Source: Vulcanococcus sp. | GTDB taxonomy: Bacteria > Cyanobacteriota > Cyanobacteriia > PCC-6307 > Cyanobiaceae | Direction of reading: 5' to 3' | Assembly: GCA_019264575.1 (NCBI GenBank) | Contig: JAHUZV010000027.1 | Location: 100,807-164,806, forward strand | Length of the DNA stretch: 64,000 nt | Shown: piece after piece, positions 42,875 to 52,125 of the stretch | How positions within the stretch are numbered: position 1 is the stretch's first letter | How the letters are laid out: each line of letters begins with the position of its first letter | Position numbers and translations under genes: made by a program | The notes under the pieces: model-generated | Databases searched by the model: none | What the model saw: only the letters and a program-made list of their open reading frames with translations | Told to the model about the DNA's origin: nothing

Positions 42875-44593
42875 TCAGAGCTTGATATCGCCAGAGAAGC
42901 CGTCGGCAGCGCCGGGTGCCATGGTCAGCACGAGGTCGGACTGGGGCTCGGAGGTGGCATCAGGGGCCTCGAACTCGGGGGCGCTATGGCCGCCAGTGAG
43001 CTCGTTCACCACCTGCTCAACCACTTGCTGAGCGGCTTGCGTCTCCTCAGGGCTGAAAGCATCAAGCTCGTCGAGCTCTTCCACTTCGTCGACGGCTGGG
43101 GCGTCAGCAACAGCAGCAGTGGCCGTGGTGGTCAGCGGTGTTGAAGGAATTTGCGGGCGAACGATCCGCGGCGCGGGAGCCGAACCGGTGATCTGCTTCA
43201 TCCAGCCGCGGCGAGCCACCTCGTAGAGCACCATCGCGGTCGCCACCGAGGCGTTGAGGCTCGGGGTGGCACCCCGCAGCGGAATCCGCACCAGCTGATC
43301 GCAGTGTTTGCGGGTGAGCATCGAGAGGCCAGAACCTTCTGAGCCGGTCACGATCACCAGAGGACCATCGAGATCGGCCTCGCTCAGAGCCACACCGGCT
43401 TCACCGGCCAGGCCGATCACGCGGTAACCCTCTTCTTTGAGCGTTTCCAGAGAGCGGTTGAGGTTCACCACCCGCGCCACGGGAAGATGCTCCAGGGCAC
43501 CGGCGGCCACCTTGGCCACCGAACCGGTGAGCCCTGCGCTGCGGCGCTGCGGTAGTACCAGGCCATGGGCGCCGAGGGCTTCAGCGCTGCGCACAATCGC
43601 ACCGAGGTTATGGGGGTCGGTGACCCCATCCAGCGCCATCAGCAACGGCGGTTCGCCGATGCTGCGGCAGCCATCAATGAGGCTGCCCAGATCAAGGGTG
43701 TCGGCAGCAGCGGCCTGGAGCACGATGCCCTGGTGAACGGCTCCATCGGTGAGCTGACCGAGGCGCGCCCAGGTGACCTCCTCCACCAGAACACCGCCGG
43801 CTTTCGCTTCCCGCAGCAATTGCATGAAGCGGGGCTGGAAACGCATCTCCGGCGTGCACCAGATGCGATGGATGGGGCGATCGCTCTCAAGCGCCGCCTG
43901 GGCGGCATGACGACCCCAGATCAGATCGTCGGCGGGGCCGGCATTGAAGCGCTCGGATTCGCCAGTGGGGGCATCAACAATCAGCGGGCGGGAGGCGGCG
44001 GGCTGATCGCGCTCACCCCGCAGAGGGCGGCGATCAGAGCGGCGATCCTGAAAGGAAGGGCGCGCGCCAAAGCGGCCCTGGCCCTGGGGACGACCCGGCC
44101 GGCGCTCGGTGCGGCTGCCACTGCCGCGGGCCCCATCAAAACGAGGGCGGAAGTCACCACCGCGGCGCTCAGCGCCAGGACGATCAGCACCGGCGCGATC
44201 GGAAGAGCTGCGATCAGAACCACTGCGGTCAAAACTGCCGCGATCGCTGCCGGAGCGATCGGCGCTCCAGCGATCAGCACCGGGGCGCTCAAAACGAGGA
44301 CGGTCGCCACCAGGGCGGCGGGCCCCATCGAAACGGCGCTCAGGGCGCGCGCGATCGCGATCACCAAAGCGCTCCGAACGCTCACCGCGCTCCGGGCGCC
44401 GGCCGAAGCTGGGGCGATCGCCGCGCTCGGGCCGATCACCGCCCTCGCCGCGCTCGGGACGCCATTCACCACGGGGAGCAAACGGACGGCGCGAGCCACC
44501 CCGCGCATCAGGACGACCCGGGCGTGCTGGGCGCGATCCTGCCGCCCCCGATCCCTGGCCCTGGTCCCTGCGGCGATCAAAACGGGGGCTCAT
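42875..44593 (-). CDS. rlmB: SpoU/TrmH family rRNA 2'-O-methyltransferase (RlmB-like) with long Arg-rich tail
   Basis: A 572-residue protein. The last 370 residues hold an RlmB-type enzyme: substrate-binding domain starting WGRHAAQAALESDRPIHRIW, then the knotted SPOUT motifs GVTDPHNLGAIVRSAEALGAHG, IVTGSEGSGLSMLTRKHCDQLVRIPL and LNASVATAMVLYEVARRG. It would methylate G2251 of 23S rRNA. The first 200 residues are low complexity, dominated by Arg, Gly, Asp and Ser (repeated DRSGSDR, RPER-GE), likely disordered and RNA binding. A further acidic, Ala/Thr-rich tail follows the enzyme. The ATG overlaps the mrnC stop by four bases. Confidence 0.88.
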   Translation of the reverse strand: MSPRFDRRRDQGQGSGAAGSRPARPGRPDARGGSRRPFAPRGEWRPERGEGGDRPERGDRPSFGRRPERGERSERFGDRDRARPERRFDGARRPGGDRPRFERPGADRWSADRSGSDRGSFDRSGSDRSSSDRAGADRPGAERRGGDFRPRFDGARGSGSRTERRPGRPQGQGRFGARPSFQDRRSDRRPLRGERDQPAASRPLIVDAPTGESERFNAGPADDLIWGRHAAQAALESDRPIHRIWCTPEMRFQPRFMQLLREAKAGGVLVEEVTWARLGQLTDGAVHQGIVLQAAAADTLDLGSLIDGCRSIGEPPLLMALDGVTDPHNLGAIVRSAEALGAHGLVLPQRRSAGLTGSVAKVAAGALEHLPVARVVNLNRSLETLKEEGYRVIGLAGEAGVALSEADLDGPLVIVTGSEGSGLSMLTRKHCDQLVRIPLRGATPSLNASVATAMVLYEVARRGWMKQITGSAPAPRIVRPQIPSTPLTTTATAAVADAPAVDEVEELDELDAFSPEETQAAQQVVEQVVNELTGGHSAPEFEAPDATSEPQSDLVLTMAPGAADGFSGDIKL

Positions 44594-45072
44594 GCTTCAG
44601 CGGGCAAAGGGGTTATCGGGTCGGCGTTCTCGAGGTGTGCCAGCAGCTGGGCAAGGCGGCTGGGGTCTTGAAGAAAGAGCCAGCCCACCATTGTCTCAAA
44701 CCCCGTTGCCCGGCCATAAATGCCGGCCTCACCTTTGCGGGGTCCACGGCCGGCACGGTTGCGGCCTTTCCGTACCAGCTCTAGCTCCTCCGGCGTCAGT
44801 AGGCCATCGCGCTCCAGAACAGCCAGGGCTGCTGCCTGGGCATCGGCGCGCACTTCGGCCACCACCGCTTGGTGCAAAGCACCGCTGCGGCCGGGTTGGC
44901 GGCAGTGGCGCAGGCGGTGATGCAACTCCCACACGGCATCACCCAGCCAGGCCAGCTGCAGCGGACCGAGATCGGCCGTGATCGAAGCGGCCGGGATGGC
45001 CGCGAGCCAATCAGGCAGCGATGGATCCGAGGGCGGTATCGAGGTCGGGCTGGAGATGGAGGAACTGCTCAA
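44590..45072 (-). CDS. mrnC: Mini-ribonuclease III
   Basis: A 160-residue RNase III-type dimeric nuclease lacking a dsRNA-binding domain. The catalytic core reads LGPLQLAWLGDAVWELHHRLRH with the conserved Asp and Glu, and the C-terminal GFETMVGWLFLQDPSRL carries the second Glu. It matures 23S rRNA ends in bacteria. The only usable start is TTG at 45072, preceded by GGTGAGG; the first 20 residues overlap the STAS gene by 62 bases. That start is uncertain. Confidence 0.85.
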   Translation of the reverse strand: MSSSSISSPTSIPPSDPSLPDWLAAIPAASITADLGPLQLAWLGDAVWELHHRLRHCRQPGRSGALHQAVVAEVRADAQAAALAVLERDGLLTPEELELVRKGRNRAGRGPRKGEAGIYGRATGFETMVGWLFLQDPSRLAQLLAHLENADPITPLPAEA

Positions 45073-45358
45073 GCCTCACCAGTTTCACCGTCTGCACGAC
45101 ACGGGCATTGCCCACCACCAGGAACTGCATGGCCTGGTCGTTGCAGAGCTTCGCCATCTGCACCAGGGCACCGAGTCCGGAGGAGTCGATGAAATCGATC
45201 TTGCTCAGATCGATCACCAGCGGTTGCGGTGTGCTGGTGAGGTGCTCGGTGATGAAGGCAAGAAACTGCTTTTCGGAATAGGCGTCCAGCTGGCCGGTGA
45301 AGCTGAACAGCAGACAGCCGTCCTGCTGCTGAAAGCCACCGCGCAGAGACACGGTCAA
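45011..45358 (-). CDS. STAS-domain anti-sigma factor antagonist
   Basis: A 115-residue SpoIIAA/RsbV-like protein. The phosphorylation loop is intact in VIDLSKIDFIDSSGLGALVQM, with FSFTGQLDAYSEKQF at the N-terminal strand. Unphosphorylated STAS antagonists free sigma factors from RsbW-type kinases; one such kinase lies at 17616-18005. TTG 45358 or GTG 45352 are the likely starts; no ATG is in range. It precedes mrnC on the same strand. Confidence 0.82.
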   Translation of the reverse strand: MTVSLRGGFQQQDGCLLFSFTGQLDAYSEKQFLAFITEHLTSTPQPLVIDLSKIDFIDSSGLGALVQMAKLCNDQAMQFLVVGNARVVQTVKLVRLEQFLHLQPDLDTALGSIAA

Positions 45359-45497
45359 TCGCTGCAGATCAGTGATGGCTCCTGACCTCTGACGTTTGGG
45401 GCGCCTGCAGTGTAATGACGGTTTTCGGAACGGGCAGGACCGCAACAAAGCTGCATTGATGGGGCACAACCAGAGGTACCGCCAGGGGCACCAGCGA

Positions 45498-46643
45498 TCA
45501 GCCGCGCCGCTCCGCCATTAGTGCTGCAAAGCGCCCGAAATGATGATCCGCATCGTGAGGGCCAGGGCTGGCCTCCGGGTGGTACTGCACGCCAAACACC
45601 GGCTTGTGGCGGTGGGCCAGAGCCGCCACGGTGCGGTCGTTGAGGTTGAAGTGGGTCACCTCCACCGCATCGGCGGGAAGCGACGTGGCATCGATGGCGA
45701 AGCCGTGGTTCTGGCTGGTGATCTCCACCACACCGGGGCTGCCGCAAGGATGGTTGAGGCCGCGATGGCCGTAACCCAACTTGTAGGTGCTGCCGCCCAT
45801 GGCCAGGCCGAGAATCTGGTGGCCCAGGCAGATGCCGAACACCGGCAGGTTGTTCTGTTGCAGCAGTCCCTTGGCCAGCTCGATGCCGGCGGTCACCGCC
45901 GCAGGGTCACCAGGGCCATTGGAGAGAAACACCCCCTCGGGTTGAAGCGCCAGCACCTGCTCCAAGGAGGCATCCGCCGGCAGGACCGTGATGTCGCAGC
46001 CGTGGGCAGCGAGGCGCTCGAGGATGGCGCGTTTGATGCCGAAATCGATGGCCACCACCCGGTAGGGGGTGGCGGGATTGTTCTGCAGGCGCTGATCGAA
46101 CGCCGCGGGGCAGAGGCTGCTCCAGGTGTAAGGAGCGGAGGTGGTTACGGCCTTGGCCAGGTTGAGGCCAGCCATGGAGGGGGCCGAGCGCACCTGCTCC
46201 AGCAGCTGTTGGGGGGTGCTGCCATCGCTGCTGATGGCGCCGTTGATCGCCCCGCCCTCACGCAGATGCCGCACCAGCGCACGGGTGTCGATGCCGCGGA
46301 TGCCCACCACGTTGTGGCGCTGCAACCAGGCCTCGAGGGTGGTTTCGCTGCGCCAGTTGCTGGCGGTCGGTGCCAGCTCACGCGCGATCACACCGCGCAC
46401 ATGGGGAGCATCCGCCTCCTGGTCGGAGCTGTTCACACCGGTGTTCCCCAGCTCCGGATAGGTAAATGTCACCAGCTGACCGGAATAGCTGGGGTCGGTC
46501 ATCACCTCCTGATAACCGCTCATGCCGGTGTTGAACACCACCTCACCCACGGCGGTGCCACTGGCGCCGAAAGCTTCACCGCGCAGCACCAGGCCATCGG
46601 CCAGCACCAGCAGAGCGGGAGAGGAGGAAGGGGCTGTGGTCAT
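45498..46643 (-). CDS. carA: Carbamoyl-phosphate synthase small subunit
   Basis: A 381-residue glutaminase subunit that feeds ammonia to CarB for arginine and pyrimidine synthesis. It has [21 protein letters not shown], the class I amidotransferase nucleophile in [15 protein letters not shown] and the His-Glu pair in [13 protein letters not shown]. The ATG at 46643 fits. It follows trpD by 25 bases. Confidence 0.96.
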   Translation of the reverse strand: MTTAPSSSPALLVLADGLVLRGEAFGASGTAVGEVVFNTGMSGYQEVMTDPSYSGQLVTFTYPELGNTGVNSSDQEADAPHVRGVIARELAPTASNWRSETTLEAWLQRHNVVGIRGIDTRALVRHLREGGAINGAISSDGSTPQQLLEQVRSAPSMAGLNLAKAVTTSAPYTWSSLCPAAFDQRLQNNPATPYRVVAIDFGIKRAILERLAAHGCDITVLPADASLEQVLALQPEGVFLSNGPGDPAAVTAGIELAKGLLQQNNLPVFGICLGHQILGLAMGGSTYKLGYGHRGLNHPCGSPGVVEITSQNHGFAIDATSLPADAVEVTHFNLNDRTVAALAHRHKPVFGVQYHPEASPGPHDADHHFGRFAALMAERRG

Positions 46644-46668
46644 GGCCCCATCATCCCCTTCAGAGGGA

Positions 46669-47709
46669 TCAAGCCAGGGGAGCCGAGAGGGCTGAGCGCA
46701 GCCGCTCCAGCCGCTGCCACGCAGCGCCGTTGGCCATGGCCTCAAGGGCCTGCGGAACCGCAGCCGCCACCGAATCAGCCCGCCCGGACGCCCAGAGCAC
46801 CAAGGCGGCGTTGAGAGCCACAACATCGCGCTGGGCAGCCGTGCCCCGGCCCTGCAGCACCGACTCAAGAATCGCCTGGTTGTCTGCCAGCTCACCACCG
46901 GCCAAGGCCTGCATGGGCGCCTCCGCCAAACCCACCGACGCTGGTGTGATCGTTTCAGCGCGCACCGAGCCGGCCTCCACCAACCGCAGTTCGCTGGGGC
47001 CTGAGAGCGACGCCTCGTCCAGGCCGCCGTGGCCGTGCACCACCACGGCGCGCTGCAGCCCCAGGCGTGCCAAAGCATCAGCCATCGGATCAAGCAGATC
47101 CGCCGCTCCCACCCCGAGCACCTGGGTATCGGGCCGCAGCGGATTCACCAGCGGACCCAACAGGTTGAACACGGTGCGCACGCCCAGGGCACGGCGCAGC
47201 GGGGCCAGCCCCACCAGGGCCGGATGCCAGCCCGGTGCGAAGAGAAAGGTGACGCCAGCCGGCTCGAGCGCGGCGATCACCTGCTCCGCCGGGGACTTGA
47301 GATTCATGCCAACGGCTTCGAGCACATCGGCCGAACCCACCTTGCCGCTGGCGCTGCGGTTGCCGTGCTTGGCCACATGGGCCCCACAGGCGGCAGCCAC
47401 AAAGGCCACAGCGGTGGAGATATTGAACGTGTTGGCCCCATCACCACCGGTGCCGCAGGTATCCACAAGGGGCAGCTCAGGCCTGGGCCCGGGCAGCGGG
47501 CAGGCCTGCCGCAACACCTGGGCCATCGCCGCCAGCTCCTCACCATTCACCCCCTTGGCCCGCAGGCCGGCGAGCAGAGCACCGGTGAGCACCGGCTCCA
47601 GCTCCTCGGCCAGCCAGGCCTGCATCAGGGCCGTGGCCTGCTCAGAGTGAAGCGACTCCCCCTGCAACAGCTGCTCCAGCAGCGCGGGCCAGGATGAAAC
47701 AGCGGCCAT
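46669..47709 (-). CDS. trpD: Anthranilate phosphoribosyltransferase
   Basis: A 346-residue tryptophan-pathway enzyme joining anthranilate to PRPP. It has the PRPP loop [36 protein letters not shown] and a late [18 protein letters not shown] block. No other trp genes are in the window, consistent with the dispersed trp genes of cyanobacteria. ATG 47709. Confidence 0.96.
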   Translation of the reverse strand: MAAVSSWPALLEQLLQGESLHSEQATALMQAWLAEELEPVLTGALLAGLRAKGVNGEELAAMAQVLRQACPLPGPRPELPLVDTCGTGGDGANTFNISTAVAFVAAACGAHVAKHGNRSASGKVGSADVLEAVGMNLKSPAEQVIAALEPAGVTFLFAPGWHPALVGLAPLRRALGVRTVFNLLGPLVNPLRPDTQVLGVGAADLLDPMADALARLGLQRAVVVHGHGGLDEASLSGPSELRLVEAGSVRAETITPASVGLAEAPMQALAGGELADNQAILESVLQGRGTAAQRDVVALNAALVLWASGRADSVAAAVPQALEAMANGAAWQRLERLRSALSAPLA

Positions 47710-47751
47710 GGGGAGGCATCAGCTGGGGCTGATGTAGCAGAAAAATGCGGG

Positions 47752-48075
47752 TCAGGGGCTGTCTTGATCGGCGGTGTCAAAGCCCGAGCCCACGGCTTGC
47801 TCTTGGGCGTCAACACCGGGGCGGTAGCCCGCGGCCCAGATGGCGCGGCAGCGCTGGTTCAATTCAGCGTGGCTGAGGCCCCAGAGGCGCAGGGTTTTCT
47901 GCAGATCGTCTTGAAGATCGAGTGCGCCAGGGAAGCCGGCGTAGCGCATCAGCAACCGGCCCAGATCCACCAGCTGTGCATCAGCAGGCTTCTCGGTGGC
48001 CAGCAGGGAATCCACCAGCTCCCGATCACTGGCATACAAAGGATGCTGTTGCTCGGGCTGATCGCTGGCGGGCAT
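47752..48075 (-). CDS. DUF3288 family protein
   Basis: A 107-residue helical cyanobacterial protein: HPLYASDRELVDSLLATEKPADAQLVDLGRLLMRYAGFPGALDLQDDLQKTLRLWGL is the DUF3288 core (landmarks DRELVDSLL and YAGFPGALDLQ). Function unknown. It is at the head of the minus-strand series and divergent from the ABC exporter (53 bases). Confidence 0.75.
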   Translation of the reverse strand: MPASDQPEQQHPLYASDRELVDSLLATEKPADAQLVDLGRLLMRYAGFPGALDLQDDLQKTLRLWGLSHAELNQRCRAIWAAGYRPGVDAQEQAVGSGFDTADQDSP

Positions 48076-48128
48076 CAGAACGTGCGGCTGGGCTGGCTCC
48101 CTAGGTTGGCAGCTTCCTGCGGTGCGTC

Positions 48129-49895
48129 ATGGCAGCCATCCGGTTCGGGTTGATCGGGCGCTATCTGCGGCCCTATCGGCGCACGGTGCTGCTCGGGGTG
48201 GCCGCGCTCGTGGTGGTGAACCTGCTGAGCGTGGCGCTGCCACTGCTCGTGCGCGGCGTGATCGACGACCTGCAGGACGGCTTCACCTTCAGCAATGTGC
48301 TGCGCCAGGCGGCACTGATCATTGCCCTGGCCACGGTGATGGGGGGCGTACGGCTGTGGTCGCGGATGTTGGTGTTCGGCGTGGGCCGCCAGGTGGAGGC
48401 CGGCCTGAAGCAGGAGATTTTCGATCACATGCTGCGCCAGGAACCCGGCTGGGTGCAGACCACCGGCAGCGGCGAGGTGATCAGCCGTGCCACCAGCGAT
48501 GTGGAAAACGTGCGGCGGCTGCTTGGTTTCGCCGTGCTCAGCCTCACCAACACGGTGCTCGCCTATGCGCTGACCTTGCCGGCGATGCTGGCGATCGATC
48601 CGCTCCTGAGCCTGGCGGCGGTGGGGCTCTATCCGCTGATGCTCGTCACAGTCCGGCTGTTCGGCGGGCGCATGATGCGCCAACAGCGGCGCCAGCAAGA
48701 GGCCCTCGCGCAGCTGAGCGATCTGATCCAGGAAGACCTCTCCGGCATCAACGCGATCAAGATCTACGGCCAGGAGGCCACCGAGCGGCAGGCCTTCGCC
48801 GATCGCAACCGCCGCTACCGCGACGACGCCCTGCAGCTGGCCCGCACCCGCAGCACCTTGTTCCCGCTGCTGGAGGGCATCTCCTCGGTGAGCCTGCTGT
48901 TGCTGCTGGCTTTGGGCAGCGGACAGCTCGAAAGCGGTCGCCTGAGCATTGGTGATCTGGTGGCGTTGATCCTTTATGTGGAGCGCCTCGTGTTCCCCAC
49001 GGCGCTGCTGGGATTCACGCTCAACACCTTCCAAACCGGCCAGGTGAGCCTGGAGCGGGTGGAGGATCTGCTGCGGCGCAAACCCCGGGTCACCTCCCCG
49101 GCGCAGCCTGTGGCGATCGCAGCGCCGATCCAGGCAGGCCGCCGCGCCGCAGCCGTAGAGGCGCGCGATCTCTCACTGCGCTACCCGGATGCGGAGCGCC
49201 TGGCGCTGGAGCACGTGAGCTTCCGGCTGGAACCCGGAGAGCTCGTGGCCGTGGTGGGTCCGGTGGGTTGCGGCAAAACAACCCTGGCCCGGGCCCTCGG
49301 CCGCATGGTGGAGGTGCCTGCGGGTGCCCTGTTCCTCAATGGCACCGACATCACCCGCGTGGCCCTCGATGATCTGCGCCGCCAGGTTGCCCTGGTGCCG
49401 CAGGAGGGATATCTCTTCACCGCCACACTCGCCGACAACCTGCGCTACGGCGAGCCGAGCGCAGCGCAGGACGCCGTGGAGGCGGCCGCCATTCAGGCCC
49501 GCCTGGAGGGCGACATCCGCGGTTTCCCTGATGGCTACGGCACCTTGGTGGGCGAGCGCGGCATCACGCTGAGCGGCGGTCAGCGCCAACGCACCGCCCT
49601 CGGCCGGGCGCTGCTGGTGCAGGCACCGCTCCTGGTGCTCGACGACGCCCTGGCCAGCGTGGACAACAACACCGCCGCCGACATCCTGCAATCGGTGCGC
49701 AGCCAGCAGGACCGCACGATCTTGATGATCAGCCACCAGCTCTCGGCCGCTGCCGCCTGCGACCGCATCCTGGTGATGGATGGTGGCCGCCTCGTGCAGC
49801 AGGGGCACCACAACGAATTGGTGCAGCACAGCGGCACCTACCGGCGCCTCTGGGAGCGGGAGCAGGCAGAACAACAACTCAGCCGGGCGGCCTGA
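48129..49895 (+). CDS. ABC exporter, fused permease and ATPase (MsbA-like)
   Basis: A 588-residue half-transporter. Six membrane helices in the first 300 residues (FGLIGRYLRPYRRTVLLG at the start), then the ATPase with Walker A GPVGCGKTT at about 376-384, Q-loop VPQEGYLF, signature LSGGQRQRTALGRAL at about 481-495, Walker B LLVLDDALASVD and the switch His in SHQLS. It would act as a homodimer exporting lipids or hydrophobic compounds; cargo unknown. Confidence 0.9.
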   Translation: MAAIRFGLIGRYLRPYRRTVLLGVAALVVVNLLSVALPLLVRGVIDDLQDGFTFSNVLRQAALIIALATVMGGVRLWSRMLVFGVGRQVEAGLKQEIFDHMLRQEPGWVQTTGSGEVISRATSDVENVRRLLGFAVLSLTNTVLAYALTLPAMLAIDPLLSLAAVGLYPLMLVTVRLFGGRMMRQQRRQQEALAQLSDLIQEDLSGINAIKIYGQEATERQAFADRNRRYRDDALQLARTRSTLFPLLEGISSVSLLLLLALGSGQLESGRLSIGDLVALILYVERLVFPTALLGFTLNTFQTGQVSLERVEDLLRRKPRVTSPAQPVAIAAPIQAGRRAAAVEARDLSLRYPDAERLALEHVSFRLEPGELVAVVGPVGCGKTTLARALGRMVEVPAGALFLNGTDITRVALDDLRRQVALVPQEGYLFTATLADNLRYGEPSAAQDAVEAAAIQARLEGDIRGFPDGYGTLVGERGITLSGGQRQRTALGRALLVQAPLLVLDDALASVDNNTAADILQSVRSQQDRTILMISHQLSAAAACDRILVMDGGRLVQQGHHNELVQHSGTYRRLWEREQAEQQLSRAA

Positions 49896-49999
49896 GCCGT
49901 GGCCGAAGCGCATCCGCGGATTCAGTCACACTCTGTGCCCTTCACCAGACAAGCCCCGCAGCCGTGGCTTAGCTGAAGCTGACGCCCCGCGCCGCTGCC

Positions 50000-50254
50000 A
50001 TGACCACCGGTGTGCCTTACCGCCTGCGCTGCACCCTCACCTTCGGCGATATCTACGGCCAGATCCTGATTTGGATGCTGGTGATCTTCGTGAGCCTGGC
50101 GGCCGGCCTGGCGCTGATGGGAGCCAGCAAACCGATCTTTGCCCTGGTGGGCGTGGGGTTAATCCTGGTGCTCTCGCTGCCGTTTCTGCTCTTCGCCTTC
50201 ACCACCACGCTGCTTAACCACATCGCTTTGGAACCCAGCGCGCCACAGGGTTGA
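50000..50254 (+). CDS. Small two-helix membrane protein
   Basis: An 84-residue protein with two hydrophobic segments (LIWMLVIFVSLAAGLALMG and FALVGVGLILVLSLPFLLFAFTTTLL, by ends). A conserved-looking start YRLRCTLTFGDIYGQ. No family recognised; similar proteins occur in picocyanobacteria as I recall. It sits between the exporter and msrA. Confidence 0.6.
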   Translation: MTTGVPYRLRCTLTFGDIYGQILIWMLVIFVSLAAGLALMGASKPIFALVGVGLILVLSLPFLLFAFTTTLLNHIALEPSAPQG

Positions 50255-50292
50255 GCGCCGTAGGCTGAAGCCCCACATCGGCTGCGGCATCA

Positions 50293-51048
50293 GTGTTCGG
50301 ACTGTTTGATGGACTGGGCGGATCGAAGAGCCAGCTGGTCGCACCCAATGCCGCTCTGCCCGGCCGCGCCGATCCCATCGCCACGGCCGATCGCCATGTG
50401 GTGCTGGGCACCGCTCTCAAGGCACCGCTGAGCACCAGCCAGCAGGAAGCCCTGTTTGGCTGCGGCTGCTTCTGGGGCGCTGAAAAGGGCTTCTGGCGCC
50501 TGCCCGGTGTGATCAGCACGGCCGTGGGATACGCCGGCGGCTACACACCGAACCCCACCTACGAAGAAGTGTGCTCAGGCCGCACCGGCCACACCGAAGT
50601 GGTGCGGGTGGTGTGGGATGTGAACGCCATCGATTTCAGCGATCTGCTCAAGCTGTTCTGGGAATGCCACGACCCCACCCAGGGCATGGCTCAGGGCAAC
50701 GACACCGGCACTCAGTACCGATCAGCGATCTACGTGATGGAACCTGAGCTCCTCCGGATTGCTGAAGCCTCCCGCGATCGCTACCAGCAGTTGCTCAACG
50801 CCAACGGCAAAGGCGCTATCACCACCGAGATCGCAACCGGCAAGCCCTTTTTCTTCGCGGAGACCTACCACCAGCAATATCTGGCCCGCCCCGGCAGCCG
50901 CCCGTACTGCTCGGCCCGCCCCAGCGGTGTGTTGCTCGATGGCTTCGAAGGCTCCAGCTACAAGCTGCCGGCCGCGGTGTGGAGCCACTACGACTGGTCG
51001 ATTGATCACTGCGTCTTGCGCGGCGACAACACGCCGATCGGGTTGTGA
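50293..51048 (+). CDS. msrA: Peptide methionine sulfoxide reductase MsrA
   Basis: A 251-residue repair enzyme reducing methionine-S-sulfoxide. The nucleophilic Cys is in GCGCFWGAEKGFW near residue 58, followed by VGYAGG, PTYEEVCSGRTGHTEVV and FWECHDPTQGMAQGNDTGTQYRS. The start codon is GTG at 50293. The stop overlaps the GTG start of the next gene (GTGA). Confidence 0.94.
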   Translation: MFGLFDGLGGSKSQLVAPNAALPGRADPIATADRHVVLGTALKAPLSTSQQEALFGCGCFWGAEKGFWRLPGVISTAVGYAGGYTPNPTYEEVCSGRTGHTEVVRVVWDVNAIDFSDLLKLFWECHDPTQGMAQGNDTGTQYRSAIYVMEPELLRIAEASRDRYQQLLNANGKGAITTEIATGKPFFFAETYHQQYLARPGSRPYCSARPSGVLLDGFEGSSYKLPAAVWSHYDWSIDHCVLRGDNTPIGL

Positions 51049-51335
51049 TCGCACTGCTGGTTCCCCTCCTCGCCCTCAGCAGCCCCTGGTGGGAGGGTTA
51101 CGACATTCGCGAGCGCTTCCTCTGCGGTGATCAGGGGGTGCTCGTGGTGGAGCGCAACGACGCCCAGGCCTCGTTGATCAGCGGACGCAGCCGCTTCACC
51201 CTGTTCCGCGTGGCGAGCAGCCAGCCTGGGGTGCGCTACGGCAGCGATGCGATGGAGCTGATCCTCTGGGGAGACAACCTCACCCTGGAGCAGGGCCGCC
51301 GCAAGATGCAATGCACCCGCACCGATCAAGCCTGA
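51045..51335 (+). CDS. MliC-like exported protein (lysozyme-inhibitor fold)
   Basis: A 96-residue protein with a short hydrophobic export signal (IALLVPLLALSS) and a beta-rich mature part with Cys at both ends: ERFLCGDQGVLVVERND, the S-G-x-S loop SGRSRFTLFRV, GVRYGSDAMELILWGDNLTLEQG and KMQCTR. This is the pattern of MliC/PliC c-type lysozyme inhibitors, where the two Cys pair. Translation is coupled to msrA (one-base step). That it inhibits a lysozyme is inference. Confidence 0.6.
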   Translation: MIALLVPLLALSSPWWEGYDIRERFLCGDQGVLVVERNDAQASLISGRSRFTLFRVASSQPGVRYGSDAMELILWGDNLTLEQGRRKMQCTRTDQA

Positions 51336-51342
51336 GCCGCCG

Positions 51343-51549
51343 ATGAATCCCCTGCCCGACCGCACCGTGATCCTCGGGATGCTGATAACCCTGGGCCTGG
51401 TGTTTGCCCTGGTGTTCTGGTTTGTGCGATTGGCGCCATCTCCGGAACCGGCGCTGCAATGGCGCGATTCGGCTCCCCTGAAGCCCAAGGCAGCGCCTGC
51501 ACCTCAGCAGCCAGCGCTACCGGGCCGAAGCGGAAGCTCGTTGATCTGA
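51343..51549 (+). CDS. Small single-pass membrane protein
   Basis: A 68-residue protein with one helix (VILGMLITLGLVFALVFWFV) and a Pro/Ala-rich tail. It starts 7 bases after the MliC-like gene, so it belongs to the msrA unit. No family recognised. Confidence 0.55.
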   Translation: MNPLPDRTVILGMLITLGLVFALVFWFVRLAPSPEPALQWRDSAPLKPKAAPAPQQPALPGRSGSSLI

Positions 51550-51639
51550 GCCCACCGGATCGGATCTGCTTCGAACCAATCCTGATGTTGTGGGAGACAA
51601 TGCCCCGGCGGCACTGACGTCGCATCTCCGCCGCACCTG

Positions 51640-51987
51640 TTGTCGATCGCCCGCGTGGACCCGAAGCCCCAGCGCAAGCTGCATCCGCTGCCCAGGGGAC
51701 TGGTGGAGCTCTACGGACTGCTGGCCGTGCTGTTCGTGCTGGTGCCGGAATGGATGGCGGATGGAGCCCTGGCGGGTCTGCGCGCCGGGCGCGATGGAAG
51801 CGACCTGCCCATGACCACCACGGCATGGCAACGCATCCCAGAGCTGAGGCTGGCCTCGATGAATCTGAGGGAGTTGCGCGACCTGGCGCGCGCCCTTCGG
51901 CTATGGGGTTACAGCAGCCTCAATCGCGAGCAGCTCACCGCATCGCTACTGCGCAAAATCCAGGCCAGACGCGGGAAGGCGCTGTGA
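51640..51987 (+). CDS. Hypothetical protein with Rho-N/SAP-like C-terminus
   Basis: A 115-residue protein. After a short hydrophobic stretch (LYGLLAVLFVLVPEW) the C-terminal LASMNLRELRDLARALRLWGYSSLNREQLTASLLRKI has the pattern of a Rho N-terminal or SAP-type helical motif that may bind nucleic acid (landmarks NLRELRDLA and NREQLTASLL). The start is TTG 51640 or GTG 51655. tRNA-Pro follows 15 bases after the stop. Confidence 0.55.
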   Translation: MSIARVDPKPQRKLHPLPRGLVELYGLLAVLFVLVPEWMADGALAGLRAGRDGSDLPMTTTAWQRIPELRLASMNLRELRDLARALRLWGYSSLNREQLTASLLRKIQARRGKAL

Positions 51988-51991
51988 TAAT
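51983..51991 (+). promoter_or_regulatory. Extended -10 element for tRNA-Pro
   Basis: TGTGATAAT resembles an extended -10 box and lies 11 bases before the tRNA 5' end, overlapping the stop codon of the preceding gene. No convincing -35 is visible. Confidence 0.4.
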
Positions 51992-52002
51992 TTCTTTCTC
52001 GC

Positions 52003-52076
52003 CGGGGCGTAGCGCAGCTTGGTAGCGCACCACTTTGGGGTAGTGGGGGTCGTGGGTTCAAATCCCGCCGCTCCGA
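52003..52076 (+). tRNA. tRNA-Pro (anticodon GGG)
   Basis: A 74-base cloverleaf: acceptor stem CGGGGCG/CGCTCCG with one G-T pair, D arm GCGCAGCTTGGTAGCGC, anticodon stem CCACT/AGTGG around TTGGGGT so the anticodon is GGG, T arm GTGGGTTCAAATCCCGC, discriminator A. CCA is not encoded. It decodes CCC and CCU. Confidence 0.95.
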
Positions 52077-52091
52077 TTCAAACCGGCTCTT

Positions 52092-52116
52092 AACCACCCT
52101 CAAGGGTGGTTTTTTT
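52092..52116 (+). terminator. Rho-independent terminator after tRNA-Pro
   Basis: AACCACCCT and AGGGTGGTT form a perfect nine-pair stem around CA, followed by further T. It ends the tRNA transcript 15 bases downstream of the gene and separates it from the convergent small gene. Confidence 0.9.
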
Positions 52117-52125
52117 ATGCCCAGC

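Noticed and set aside
44100-44450. Possible CRISPR-like or satellite repeat
   Set aside because: The short repeats are in frame and encode the Arg/Asp/Ser-rich tail of the RlmB-like protein; no constant repeat with unique spacers is present.
49900-49999. Possible terminator or small RNA after the ABC exporter
   Set aside because: Only a short direct repeat (AGCCGTGGC) is visible; no stem followed by T.
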